A stretch of DNA of 64,000 nucleotides from NCBI GenBank assembly GCA_036245525.1, contig BTPG01000004.1:164343669-164407668 (forward strand), in the 5' to 3' direction. Numbering within the stretch: position 1 is the first letter of the stretch; the number at the start of each line of letters is the position of its first letter. A model generated the notes under the pieces. It did no database searches, was not told the origin of the DNA, and worked only from the letters and a program-made list of their open reading frames with translations. The DNA is from Semisulcospira habei. Taxonomy: Eukaryota > Mollusca > Gastropoda > Semisulcospiridae. A program made the position numbers and the translations under genes. Positions 35,660 to 45,890 of this stretch are shown here, one piece after another.

Positions 35660-36473
35660 AACACTGTGTCCGAACTCGCAACACGACCACGACCATACCC
35701 ACGCAAAGATGTCCCTCCACGTGCGTACGGATCGCTACCGCCATTGCTGTTACCTCGATCACCGCATCGAAAACGCAAAGTACCTCTACCGTTAATCCGC
35801 TGGGCTCCACGTAAAGTATTGATGCCCCGGTAACCCCCAGACGTGTTAGCAGCGACCAACCCGACTGGCGGTGTCTCGGTCCTACGCGCGAGGTTTTTCG
35901 TAGGATGCGCCATCCGAAAAGCCTCCGCGTTCTGTACTAACTCGTCCGTAGTCTTGAGGTTACGCTCCCTCAAGAATACCGCTAGATCCTTGGAAACGCT
36001 ACCAAAGAACTGTTCAGCCAACATGAGATCGACCCAACGTACGAGCAAATGGGACAATCGTTTGCCAAACGACATAAACGATTCCCCTGTCTCTGGCCGA
36101 CAAGCTCTCAAGCGTTCTCTAAAACCTTCCGCATTACACTGAAACTGCTGTAAAAGACACTCCTTCAAAGTCTCGTACTCTATGTTCCCCGAAACGTTCA
36201 AGCTATGGTAAAGACTCAAGGCCTGACCCTCAAGCACAGATGAAAGCAAAACGGGCCAGTTGGCCAACTCAACGCCTGCGCATGAGACTCGAAACGACAC
36301 AAAAAAGCGTCAATAGAGTCCACGGACTCTTTAAACATCGGCAGTCTAGGAAAATTCCGTATGCCCCGGCTTACTGAATCACTATCTGCTCTAGACCCCG
36401 CATCCCGAGCTAACTGTAGTTGTACCTCCCTATCTTTCTCTTCTTTCTCTCTCTGGTACTCTAATTCTCTCTC
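35482..36473 (-). pseudogene. Gypsy gag, C-terminal portion
   Basis: Starts at the LINE insertion junction with coiled-coil sequence (ERELEYQREKEEKDREVQL), then RLPMFKESVDSIDAFLCRFE. After a frame change near 36255 it continues NWPVLLSSVLEGQALSLYHS, LQQFQCNAEGFRERLRACRP and FLRERNLKTTDELVQNAEAF. This is the SCAN-like capsid layout of some animal Gypsy gags. The frame runs out at 35482 after passing a T7 run (35647-35653), where the zinc knuckle continues in the -1 frame. At least one true frameshift (36255) makes it a broken gene. Confidence 0.8.
36461..36473. repeat. I-type LINE target-site duplication, left
   Basis: ctaattctctctc; repeated at 42660-42672 on the far side of the LINE plus SINE fragment. 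Confidence 0.85.
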
Positions 36474-37149
36474 GCCTACCCGGCACCGGCCTCCACGTGG
36501 CGTAGGTGGGTAGTCCGCTCAGTCCCTGACTGAGTGGGCTAGCGGACGGGTGCCATCTTTGTCCAGGATTAGGACTTGATGTCAGCAGATATGTTGTTCA
36601 GCCTTTTTCACTGGTCCGGTTTTTAAGGAGCTGTGCTAACCTAGGTCGTACCATGTTGGATTGGTCCTTAAAAATACTCGTGACTTTTTGGTCCTTTGGA
36701 TCCCAAGTGTTTGCCGTGCTTGGAGACCCGTGTCGGGGGAGAAGAGGATCCTGGTGGCTGAGGTTCCCTTTGGGCTGCGGCTCACTGGTGCCAACACTCC
36801 ACTTCGGCCTTGACTTCTACCTAAACGGGAGGCTAGTCGTACCGGCCTAGTCAATCGGCTCTTGTCACGTTGAGCCCTATCCCACTGTTGACATGCGGGT
36901 TGCTATACGGAGCACCATGCTATAGCTTCTGCTGCTGATTAGGTGCTTTACGCCAGTATTCCCCTGCATTCAACGGTGTGATAGAAGGCGGTGGCTCAAA
37001 CGGTTCAATCGGGCTTACCCCCTTGAGTATATCTTTCGGGCAGTCTCCATTGTGCGTCGGCTGGAGACCCGCCGACAGTTGCACTTTCCCTTGTTGGGCT
37101 CGGTGGCGGGCGGGGACCCCCGGGGGATGAATATCTCTACTAATATAAT
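36474..37149 (+). promoter_or_regulatory. 5' untranslated region of I-type LINE
   Basis: GC-rich non-coding leader starting gcctacccggcaccggcctc. LINE 5' regions usually carry an internal promoter. No specific element is recognised here. Confidence 0.55.
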
Positions 37150-38590
37150 ATGGATAAAACCAAAAAACCAAAACTAGCACAGAAACGGCGCATAGACACC
37201 GACATTGCACATGACAGTGATTCAGACTGTGAGGAAGCGACGCCTCAGGCGTCGGCCGTATGGCCTCGCTTCCTCATTGTCCATAGCAAGGTGAAGGAGA
37301 AACCAGTTACCAAGCTGCATCCTTTTCTGGTGGGGGAGACCCTCAGGAGCCGTGTTGGCAGGCCTGACGCCCAGCGCCTCAGGTCTGGTGACTTGCTGGT
37401 GGAGTGCCGTACTCGGGCACACTCCAGCGGGCTACTGGGGCTCTCTTCCATCGGAGACACTCCTGTGGAAGTCACACCCCACAAAACTATGAATTCGTCA
37501 AGAGGCGTAATCAAAGATCAAGCTTTGGCAGAACTGTCAGAAGATGAACTTGTAAGGAACCTTAAGTCTCAGGGGGTGACTTGCGTCAGGCGCTTCGCTT
37601 CCAAGCGAGGTGGTGGGGAGATCCGTCTCCCTACCATCATCCTGACGTTTGGCACCCCCACCCCTCCTACTACCATCTGGGGAGGTTACTACTCCCTGAG
37701 AGTGAAAAAGTACGTCCCTCTTCCCCTCCGGTGCTTTAAGTGCCAAAAGTATGGCCATGGGCAGAAGACATGCCGTCAGGCAGAGGCTTCATGCGCCCGT
37801 TGCACTAGGCCCGGACACTCTGCTGAGTCCTGCACAGCCACCCCCCTGTGTGTGAATTGCCAGGGGGCGCATATGGCTTCGGATAAGAAATGCCCTCGTT
37901 GGATATCCGAGTGCAAGATTCAGCAGGTGCGTGTGGAGAAGGGGCTGTCCTTTCTGGATGCCAAAAAAACTGGTTGAAGGCCCTGGTGCAGCTGCGGCTG
38001 CCCCAACCTCTAACACCTCAGTGTATACTTTTAGTGCAGCGGTGGCAGGCAAGCGCCCCACCAAAGACTTTTCATGTCAGACCCCAACTTCTTGGTTGGG
38101 GGCGGAGCCTCGGCTCCTCTCGCCCCTGGAGAGTAACCCTCCTCCGGTGGTGACAAGGAGCCAGGGAACGCAGAAAGCGGACACTGCCGGTCCGGTTGTG
38201 CCGCCTTCTGTTGCCCCTAAGCCTCAGCCCCCACCCAAACCTGTTAGTCAGTCAACTCCAAAGGCTTCTGGCTCTGGTCAGCCTTCTAAGACCGCTAACC
38301 CTAGTGGCAGGAACGCTGCCCAGGACCAGAAGTCTAAGAAATCTATGGGACCGCTGTGCGCACGGGCCCTGAAGGGGAACACAGATGTCCCCCTTCAAAA
38401 CAAATATGCTGCACTGGAGGAGCGGATGGAGGGAGTGGAAGTTGTTGTTGCTGATGCTGCGGCAGCTCCACCCCCTTCCTCTCCGAGGAACCAGAGGAGG
38501 CCCGGGAGCCGGCCCCCCTCTGTTTCTTCAACTCCTTCCAAGGTAAAGGAAAAAGGGGGGAAAAACTCCTTACCCCCAGATAAGACTTAA
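37150..38590 (+). CDS. I-type LINE ORF1, gag-like RNA-binding protein, one frameshift
   Basis: Probable RNA-chaperone/nucleocapsid-like protein of the LINE. The first frame (37150-37977) has a basic N-terminus and three zinc knuckles near residues 195-245: CFKCQKYGHGQKTC, CARCTRPGHSAESC and CVNCQGAHMASDKKC. At the A7 run 37963-37969 the frame breaks (DAKKTG then stop). Removing one A would continue in the frame that runs to 38590 with a proline/serine-rich tail (GPGAAAAAPTS, KPQPPPKPVSQS). The stop at 38588-38590 is two bases before the ORF2 ATG, suggesting coupled translation. Whether the extra A is a mutation, a sequencing error or a slippage site is unresolved. Confidence 0.85.
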
Positions 38591-38592
38591 TC

Positions 38593-41500
38593 ATGGACTC
38601 TTTGCTTCAGTGGAATTGTCGTGGTTTTCGAGCTAACTTTGAGGAATTACGTCTTTTAGTCAAGTTCTATAACCCCTCAGTAATATCTCTTCAGGAGACT
38701 TACCTGAAGACTTCTGACCCTGTGTCTTTTAATGGTTTTAATGTTATACATAAAGGCTCTGATTCGGAGAGGCGCTCGGGTGGAGCGGCTCTTCTCATTA
38801 GTAGCCAAATTTTATGTAGCCCCGTTAGCATCGACACCTGTCTTCAGGCTGTCGCTGCTCGGGTTACCTTAAAAAAGACCATAACCATATGCAGTATTTA
38901 CCTGCCACCATCACTGCGGGTCTGTAGCAATGATATTTTTCACTTAGTAGATCAACTGCCCCCTCCCTTTATTCTCATGGGGGATTTTAACGGTCATGCT
39001 CACCTTTGGGGTAGTGACCACTATGATGGCAGAGGTCAGATGTTAGAAGATGTTTTTTCTCAACTTAACCTATGTGTCTTTAACGATGGCTCACCTAACT
39101 CAGGTTCCGGATCTAGTTCTGTTCTAGACCTCACTGTGTGTGATCCTTCTCTCATGCTGGACTTTGACTGGAAGGTTCACGACGACCTGTGTGGTAGTGA
39201 CCACTTCCCAGTAGTCCTGTCATCGGTCAGCTGTGAGGAGGATTCGCCGGTGGGGCGCTGGAATCTCAAGAAAGCTAACTGGTCTCTGTTTGCCTCTCTC
39301 TGTCAGTCTCGTCTTACAGAGGAGGTGGTCATGTCAGCTGAAGAACCTGTTTCTTGTTTTACTTCTATTTTGTTGGAGGTTGCAGGTGAAACCATCCCTA
39401 GAACTTCCACATCACTCCCTCGGAAGCCGAGAGTACCATGGTTCAATGAAGAGTGCCGCAAGGCCCAAACAATGCGCAAATCTGCTCAGCGACGTGCATT
39501 TCGTAATCCGTCGCAAGCAAATATTTTAACCTTTAAAAGACAGCGGGCGAAAGCCCGTTATATTTTTAAACGTGAACGCCGTGCTTCCTGGAGACGCTTC
39601 GTCTCATCTTTATCTTCTAGGACTCCGTCCCAAAAAGTCTGGAAGGCTGTTCGAAGAATTAGGGGCAGGGGTGGCTCGGCTTCTGTCGGCCATCTTAGAG
39701 ATGGTGCCAGTTTGGTCACAGATAAAAAGGCTGTGGCCAATTTGCTTGCCTCCACCATTGCCCATAATTCTTCAACAGAGCATTATTCACCTTTCTTCCA
39801 GAGAGAGAAGGAGAAGCGAGAATCTTGTGCTTGTGATTTTATATCGGATAACTTGGAAGACTATAATGCCCCTTTTACGTTTTCAGAATTGCAGCAAGCC
39901 ATGCAGAAATGTACTGACTCTGCTGCTGGATTAGATACCATCCATTATCAGCTCATAACACATCTGCCTGAGGATTCACTCCTTGTACTTCTCAAGGCCT
40001 TTAACCATATCTGGATAACCGGTCATTTTCCGCCATCTTGGCGCCAGGCTGTGGTTGTGCCAATTCCCAAGCCGGGTAAGGATCCTTCCGACCCGGGCAA
40101 CTACCGGCCAATAGCTTTGACATCATGTTTATGTAAAACTATGGAACGCTTGGTCAACGCCCGACTGGTGTGGCATCTTGAGTCACAGGGTCTCATCACT
40201 GACCTCCAGTGCGGTTTCCGGCGCTTCCGTAGTACAACTGACCATCTAGTCCGCTTTGAGTCTTTTATCCGAGATGCTTTTGTCAACAAGCAGCATGTCT
40301 ATGCAATTTTCTTTGATCTTGAAAAGGCATATGACACTACCTGGAAGCATGGTATAATGTCTGATTTGTCGGACATGGGTTTTAAAGGGCATCTGCCCGT
40401 TTTTATTCACAATTTTTTGTCCAACAGGTTGTTCCATGTCCGTGTGGGCTCCACCCTCTCCGACTCCTTTGAACAGGAGATGGGTGTTCCGCAGGGCAGT
40501 ATTCTATCTCCTGTTTTATTTAGCATTAAAATAAATAACATTGTAAAGGCCGTCAAGGATGATTCTGAATGCTCTTTGTTTGTGGACGACTTTGCTTTGT
40601 GTGCACGAGGTCGAGGACTTGCGTCCCTTGAGAGGCGCTTGCAGCTGTGCGTTGATCGCATCCAGGGGTGGGTGTCTCTCAATGGATTCAGATTCTCGCC
40701 CTCCAAGACAGTCTGTGTGCATTTTACTAACCAGACGAAATTTTTTCCAGAACCTAGCCTGAGTATTGCTGGAGTGCCAATTAAGGTGGCTGAAGAGGCT
40801 AAGTTTTTGGGGGTCATCTTTGACAAAAGATTGACCTTCTGCAACCATGTTAACTACCTTAGAACCTCTTGTCGGAAGGCCCTCGACATTCTTCGTGTCG
40901 TTGGTCGTACTGACTGGGGTGCAGACCGCATCGTCTTACTTCGACTGTACCGGGCCCTTGTTCGGTCCAAACTGGATTACGGCTCTGTGGTATATGGCTC
41001 GGCTTCCAAGTCTGTTCTGCAGCGTCTGAACACAATTCACCATCAAGGTCTGCGCATATGTCTGGGAGCCTTCAGGACATCTCCAGTTCCTAGTCTGTAT
41101 GCAGAGGCAGGGGAGCCTTCTCTCAGGCTCCGCCGCATCCGCCTCATGCTCAGCTACGTTCTGAAGCTGAAGGCCCATCCAGAAAATCCTGCCTATGATT
41201 GTGTTTTTAACCCGTCGTTTGCAGAGATTTACGATGCCCATCCGGGAGCTGTCCGTCCACTTTCCTTCCGTGTCCGACCTCATCTGCAGGCGGCCGGAGT
41301 GGACCTGGACAAAGTTTCGGAATCTCTGCAACACGTCACTCCACCCTGGCTACTACCAGTTCCTGACATCTTGCTGGACTTGACTGCCCACAAGAAGGAT
41401 TGTACTCCACCAGCCATATACCAACAGAGCCTCAATGAACTCCTTTCAATTTTTCCTGGCTATTGTCGTCTTTATACGGATGGGTCCAAGTCTGAGGATG

Positions 41501-42276
41501 GAAGAGTGGCTGCGGCTGCAGTGTCCTCTCGCCATCCTAGACGCCCATTTAAGCTCCGTCTCCCTGACCATTCCTCTGTATTTAGTGCAGAACTGCAGGC
41601 CATTCTGCTAGCACTCAAGCATGCCTATCAGTCTCGGGAAAGGAACTTCCTGATTCTGTCTGACTCTCTCTCTGCCCTGCAGGCCCTTCAGGGCGCGGGA
41701 ACAGACCATCCACTGCTGGTGCAGATTAGAGAGCTCTACGCGGACTTGATGAAGGAATATTATGACATCATTTTTATTTGGGTCCCAGGCCATGTGGGCA
41801 TCGAAGGCAACAGAATCGCAGATTCTGCTGCCAACAGTGCCCGCAGTGACCCTGTCCCTGACACACAGACTGTCTATAGTGATTTTAAACCTGTTATTAG
41901 TGCGTACATAGCCCGCGAGTGGCAGTCCGAGTGGGACAAAGAGGAAGGGAACAAGCTTCATGAAGCTCTTCCTAAGTTGTCTGACAGTCTACCTTTCCGC
42001 TGCGGCAGCCGCCGTGAGGAGACTGTCCTTGCTCGGCTCCACATCGGGCACACATATGTTACGCACTCTTACTTACTTAAACAGGATGAGCGTCCATGGT
42101 GTTTTGCCTGTGATGAGCAGTTTTCTGTTCGACACTTTTTGCTGTATTGTGCTGACCTAATTGACACCAGATATAAACACTTCACAGCAGACTCCTTGAA
42201 GGTTTTGTTCCGGGATGTTCCCCCGGACAAAATCTTCAATTTTTTGAGAGAATGCAATATTTTTAACAAGATCTGA
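38593..42276 (+). CDS. I-type LINE ORF2: endonuclease, reverse transcriptase, RNase H
   Basis: 1227 residues, uninterrupted. Residues 1-215 are an APE-type endonuclease that nicks target DNA: QWNCRG, LQETYLK, MGDFNGH (about 129) and SDHFPVV (about 202). The reverse transcriptase spans about 430-790, with NYRPIALTS, FFDLEKAYDTTW (about 574), GVPQGSILSPVLF and FVDDFALC (about 662, catalytic DD). An RNase H domain lies at about 955-1085, with LYTDGSK (about 959), SAELQAILLAL, LSDSLSALQAL and WVPGHVGIEGNRIADSAAN. The C-terminus holds a cysteine/histidine segment (CFACDEQFSVRHFLLYC). The start is the first ATG, 2 bp after the ORF1 stop. The domain set defines an I-group LINE. All catalytic residues seen are present, so the enzyme could be active. 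Confidence 0.95.
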   Translation: MDSLLQWNCRGFRANFEELRLLVKFYNPSVISLQETYLKTSDPVSFNGFNVIHKGSDSERRSGGAALLISSQILCSPVSIDTCLQAVAARVTLKKTITICSIYLPPSLRVCSNDIFHLVDQLPPPFILMGDFNGHAHLWGSDHYDGRGQMLEDVFSQLNLCVFNDGSPNSGSGSSSVLDLTVCDPSLMLDFDWKVHDDLCGSDHFPVVLSSVSCEEDSPVGRWNLKKANWSLFASLCQSRLTEEVVMSAEEPVSCFTSILLEVAGETIPRTSTSLPRKPRVPWFNEECRKAQTMRKSAQRRAFRNPSQANILTFKRQRAKARYIFKRERRASWRRFVSSLSSRTPSQKVWKAVRRIRGRGGSASVGHLRDGASLVTDKKAVANLLASTIAHNSSTEHYSPFFQREKEKRESCACDFISDNLEDYNAPFTFSELQQAMQKCTDSAAGLDTIHYQLITHLPEDSLLVLLKAFNHIWITGHFPPSWRQAVVVPIPKPGKDPSDPGNYRPIALTSCLCKTMERLVNARLVWHLESQGLITDLQCGFRRFRSTTDHLVRFESFIRDAFVNKQHVYAIFFDLEKAYDTTWKHGIMSDLSDMGFKGHLPVFIHNFLSNRLFHVRVGSTLSDSFEQEMGVPQGSILSPVLFSIKINNIVKAVKDDSECSLFVDDFALCARGRGLASLERRLQLCVDRIQGWVSLNGFRFSPSKTVCVHFTNQTKFFPEPSLSIAGVPIKVAEEAKFLGVIFDKRLTFCNHVNYLRTSCRKALDILRVVGRTDWGADRIVLLRLYRALVRSKLDYGSVVYGSASKSVLQRLNTIHHQGLRICLGAFRTSPVPSLYAEAGEPSLRLRRIRLMLSYVLKLKAHPENPAYDCVFNPSFAEIYDAHPGAVRPLSFRVRPHLQAAGVDLDKVSESLQHVTPPWLLPVPDILLDLTAHKKDCTPPAIYQQSLNELLSIFPGYCRLYTDGSKSEDGRVAAAAVSSRHPRRPFKLRLPDHSSVFSAELQAILLALKHAYQSRERNFLILSDSLSALQALQGAGTDHPLLVQIRELYADLMKEYYDIIFIWVPGHVGIEGNRIADSAANSARSDPVPDTQTVYSDFKPVISAYIAREWQSEWDKEEGNKLHEALPKLSDSLPFRCGSRREETVLARLHIGHTYVTHSYLLKQDERPWCFACDEQFSVRHFLLYCADLIDTRYKHFTADSLKVLFRDVPPDKIFNFLRECNIFNKI

Positions 42277-42496
42277 GCATTCATAGACTATGTGAATTTT
42301 TTTATTTGCCCTTTTTGAGAGTCTGTAGACGTTTCTTTTCCAGACATGTGCGACATTTTAGCCTGAGATTTTTAATCTATATTTACATCTTGTCTTAAGA
42401 CCTTGCTTTTAGTCTGGCTGACCAGATTTTTACCCATCCCGCCGTGAGATGGCCTTAGTCGCCTGCTCGGCGTTAAACCCAAATAACTAACTAACA

Positions 42497-42659
42497 TTAG
42501 CTTTATTTAAGCCCCATGTTTTAGGTTTATTTAACGTATTTGACCGGCTGGCGACATACATTCAATGTTCTGTTTAGTTGGGTTTTTTTTCACAAGCAGT
42601 GCAGGCACGTCCTGAGAAAGCCTTGTTGCTGTCGGGACGTTAAGCAATGTACAATCAAT
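42497..42659 (+). mobile_element. SINE family 3, 3' fragment at LINE tail
   Basis: Matches the 3' 165 bp of the SINE at 25622-26010, from ttagctttatttaagcccc to gtacaatcaat. It lies between the LINE 3' end and the LINE target duplication, so it either landed in the LINE tail or was carried along by read-through. Confidence 0.75.
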
Positions 42660-43228
42660 CTAATTCTCTCTCTCTTAACGCATGTTCCCTCTCGTCCTTC
42701 TCTCTCTGAAACGCTAGAGACTTCTCGTCTTTCTCTGTCTGAAACGCTAGAGACTTCTCGTCTTTCTCTCTCTGAAACGCTCTCTCTTCTCTTTCTCTCT
42801 CTCTCTGTACTTCTAACTCTTTCTCCTTTAGCTCCATTTCCTCTTTCTTAAGTATTCTCTTCTCTCTCTCTCTGAATTTCTAGCTCTTTCTCCTCCCTCT
42901 GTATCTGCATTTCCAACTCTTTTTCCTCTCTAAGTCTACGAATCTCCAACTCTTTCTCGTCTTTCACCCTCTGAACTTCTAACTCCTTCTCTTTTATGGC
43001 TTTCTGAACTTCCAGTTCCTCTTTCTTAAGCACTCTCTCTTCTCTCTGTACTTCTAACTCTTTCTCCTTTAGGACTCTTTCTTTATCTTCTCGCTCTCTC
43101 TGAGCTTCTCTTTCTCTCGCTCTATCCTCCCTATCCCTACATTTCTCGACATAATCAAAAAGTTTCTCGTCCTTAAGACCTAACCTCTCACCCTGTTTAA
43201 TGTACGCCTCTACCGGGTCTACCTCCAT
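42655..43228 (-). pseudogene. Gypsy gag, N-terminal coiled-coil part
   Basis: Starts MEVDPVEAYIKQGERLGLKD (43228), a typical Gypsy gag opening, then a long glutamate/arginine/lysine coiled coil built from short repeats such as EKELEVQR. The frame breaks near 42848 (ending EREENT) and resumes as MELKEKELEVQRER to 42655, where the LINE is inserted. The remainder lies at 36473 and below. Confidence 0.8.
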
Positions 43229-43359
43229 ATTTGCTACAACAACTTCCCAAAACTTGAAAACGTAAATATACAAATCACAACCAAATCAACGTCAAAACTT
43301 AAAATGAAAACCCACAACAATATCAACAACCTACGCAGAAAATATATACCGCTAAACCA

Positions 43360-44607
43360 GTCGCACGTACAGACTCTCACGCAACAGACGCATACACCGC
43401 CACTGACTCAGACGGGCGCATTCATGCGGTAAAACACAACACACGGGCTCCCTTTCTAAAGTAACCTTTATACAATATAAAAGAAAAGAAACGCTTTAAA
43501 GTCTATCAAACTATAAAATATACACTGCTCTACTATCACACACACAAATCACAATATCTTTGCCAGGCTAGGTTTTAGTCTCTCACTGTCTCCAACCTGT
43601 TTGATGTTATTGCCTGGTTACGTTGGTCCTTCTCACGTCTAGGCGTGAAAGTCCTTCGTCGTACGCTTCTTCTTGCCGTCCTGTCTCTTTGGCACGGACG
43701 TCCTCGTTCTCGTACTGTTGCGCAGTTCTCGCTTTGACTCGGGTGTCTTGGTCCCGGTCAGACTCACTCTCAGTGAAGAGCTGGAGGGATGACCTCACGT
43801 AGGTCCCACCTGTGACTCGACGTCTCGGCGTCCGTCGTTCCACTCTTTACAAGAACTCTGAATAGACAACAAAAGTCCCAACGTAACACTTGCTAAACAC
43901 ACCACATATTGGATAAATGAGAAACGTCACGTAACCTGGCTGATACAAATAACTCACACGTTCATTCACACACACACACGTGCTTCATAAACTGTCTACT
44001 TCCGTAACACCCCCATATCTCTGTCACTATCTTGAAACAGACTATAGCCTAACACTCTTGCTATACACTACTCTATACACTGGAAAAGACTATGCTTAAC
44101 CATCCACGTACTACCTTCATAGAAACTTAGACATACACACCTCACATTCTTTTAGTTATCTATCTCGGTAACAACTTATACAAAAACACCGGTTACTTCC
44201 CCGAATTCTAAACATACATAACTAAACCAAACCGGAACACCGCTATACAACCACATTACTCTTACCAACACATACTGTCTTTAACTAAACAACTATCAAT
44301 ACTACATTTATAGAAACATACCTGAAATCTAGGCTTCAGAGTCTTGGAATGCGGGCTAGGTATCTCAAACACAACCGTTCCATACGACAAGACAGCCCGC
44401 ACTACCGATCTAGACCTCTGACAGACACAGCTTCCGCCTAGAACTCACTAAACAGAACTCACCAAAACTCCGTGCTAACCGTTCCTTAGAAATTCCACGT
44501 GCGTCTAGTGCCACACGGACTATCGGCACAAACAAACCGTTAACAAAAACCGTACCGTACTAATCCTACTGTGTGAGCACTATGCACAAGCATAGAGCTT
44601 CATCACA
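43360..44607 (-). repeat. Gypsy 5' LTR
   Basis: Right LTR, starting with agtcgcacgtacag and ending cttcatcaca on the plus strand. Its inner edge lacks about 25 bp present in the other LTR. The possible primer-binding sequence on the minus strand reads tggtttagcggtatata right after it. Confidence 0.92.
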
Positions 44608-44971
44608 CCTACCAAAGATCACCCTGTTCGGCGAGCTTGCTACTGGACACCGTGACAGAGGGGCACCAAAGAGATACAAAGACTGTCTCAAAAAGTCACT
44701 TAGTGCCTGCCAAATCGACCACCACCAGTGGTCTTCGCTTGCTGTGGACCGTGACACCTGGCGCTCCACCATTTACAAGGCAGCTGTCTCCTTTGAGGAC
44801 TCTCGCAGAGCTAGCCTTGAGGACAAGCGGCTCAGGAGAAAAAACAGAGATGCCGCAACTCAAAACCCTGGCCATACCTCCCCCTGCAGCCACTGCGGTC
44901 GAACCTGCCTGTCCCGGATTGGCCTCCGCAGCCACGAACAAGCCTGCAGACGTCGTGGGCAACTCCTATAA
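44608..44971 (+). pseudogene. LINE ORF C-terminal part, downstream of Gypsy
   Basis: Continues the LINE frame from 32197: LPKITLFGELATGHRDRGAP, KRYKDCLKKSL, then DRDTWRSTIYKAAVSFED. It ends with a C2H2-like finger CSHCGRTCLSRIGLRSHEQA followed by C, and a stop at 44969-44971. The join across the removed Gypsy is exactly in frame, so this LINE ORF was still open when the Gypsy element arrived. Confidence 0.88.
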
Positions 44972-45680
44972 AATCTTCGTTCGCGAAGTCAAGCCAAGAG
45001 AGGTCGTACTGCATAGGCAATATATTTCCCTGTCCCCCATAACCCGCCCATCAGGGCCGTCCATGATCACCTCGGTGCTGTGGACGTTAAACCCGAACTA
45101 ACCAACCTGAGTTTTTATTTTTATTTTTATGAGGCTAGTTTTCTGTTTGTACCATCCAACCCACCATACCCTACAGTTGTAAAATCCAAAAACTCAAGTC
45201 TGATTCCGGCATTTTAACGTTTTGTAAGCGATGATCCGCAGTCGCGACTGATGGAGGTCAAAGGTCAACGGTCGAAGTTTGATTACGGGTCATATAAATA
45301 GGGAAGTTACTGCATTTGCCAATTTCTAACAGTCAGCAAGTCAACAAAAGCTCATTTAATTGACGCTCAGAAAATTGACACATAAGTGCATTTTGAAATA
45401 TCCATTACTGAAAACAATGCTTATTTATAAATTCTGGGTTAGTGCGGACTGACGCTCACACGTACGAACCACGTTGTCTCCGTGCTCAAAGTTCACTTTG
45501 AAAAGATACTTTGACCACGTACGCAGCCCTCAAGCAAAGTATACTTTCAAAGTATGGCATAGTGCGAAGTATACTTTGTAACCGCTAGCATCGGACGCTA
45601 GCAGCCGGCAAAAGGTATACTTTCGAGGTACACACGCATACTTCCTTGCGCTGCGCAGCGGACCTTTTTTTGTACTTTAT

Positions 45681-45890
45681 CTCATGATCTACCCCAACAC
45701 CGAAATCCCCAAATGTTGCCGTTGTCCTCTGAAGACTGCACTCAAGTGCAGGACACAGATCGACCATGATAGTTCAAGGGTGATGCCAACCAATAGCTTG
45801 GCGCCCATAGGCGCCAAGCTATTCTGGCATCACACTTGAACTATCATGGTCGAACCTTATCTTGCTGTGGTGTGTCTGGGGTAGAATGAG
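45681..45890. mobile_element. Hairpin MITE copy B
   Basis: 210 bp. The empty site is visible in repeat R1 at about 19588-19600 (inverse), which lacks it. The target repeat ttat stands at 45677-45680 and 45891-45894. Ends are ctcatgatctaccccaac and ggggtagaatgag. Inner arms around agcttggcgcccataggcgc form the long hairpin. This copy fixes the element boundaries for the family. Confidence 0.88.

Larger units (their letters stand above)
36474..42659 (+). mobile_element. Near-full-length I-type LINE inserted in Gypsy gag
   Basis: About 6 kb with a 5' untranslated region (36474-37149), ORF1 (37150-38590), ORF2 (38593-42276) and a 3' untranslated region ending gcgttaaacccaaataacta near 42490. A 3' fragment of SINE family 3 follows to 42659. 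A 13-bp target duplication encloses both. The RNase H domain after the reverse transcriptase places it in the I/Nimb-like group. ORF2 has no stops over 1227 codons, so this is a recent copy. Confidence 0.92.
32198..44607 (-). mobile_element. Ty3/Gypsy LTR retrotransposon, minus strand, lacking RT
   Basis: Complete element bounded by two LTRs (right 5' LTR about 43360-44607, left 3' LTR 32198-33467) with TG...CA ends and a 5-bp duplication. On the minus strand the order is LTR, coiled-coil gag, (I-type LINE insertion), gag with zinc knuckle, protease, integrase, polypurine tract, LTR. No reverse transcriptase or RNase H is present anywhere in the 3.7 kb of element-derived interior. The gag type and the protease-then-integrase order match the Gmr1-like group, where integrase precedes reverse transcriptase. 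That assignment is inference from memory. Confidence 0.9.
30694..45000 (+). mobile_element. 5'-truncated LINE, split by Gypsy
   Basis: Non-LTR retrotransposon inserted in the SINE, with a 6-bp repeat aggtcg at both ends (30688-30693, 45001-45006). It begins inside the reverse transcriptase ORF, so the endonuclease is missing. It resumes after the Gypsy insertion at 44608. The 3' untranslated part after the stop is only about 29 bp. Confidence 0.85.
30474..45107 (+). mobile_element. tRNA-headed SINE, family 1, split copy
   Basis: The head at about 30484-30560 has A-box-like gctcaggcggttaaacgtc and B-box-like gggttcgaatccc. The SINE stops at aggtcg (30688-30693) and resumes at 45001. The 3' part is 45001-45107. 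The 12-bp duplication tgagtttttatt at 30462-30473 and 45108-45119 marks its insertion into repeat R1, whose uninterrupted copy has a single version of that site. Confidence 0.85.

Noticed and set aside
34615..35810. Alternative-frame ORFs over the Gypsy pol and gag regions
   Set aside because: Shadows of the 690-codon minus-strand ORF in GC-rich DNA.
43607..43843. 78-aa ORF within the Gypsy 5' LTR
   Set aside because: It lies wholly in the LTR, is absent as an open frame of that length from the other LTR, and has no known domain.
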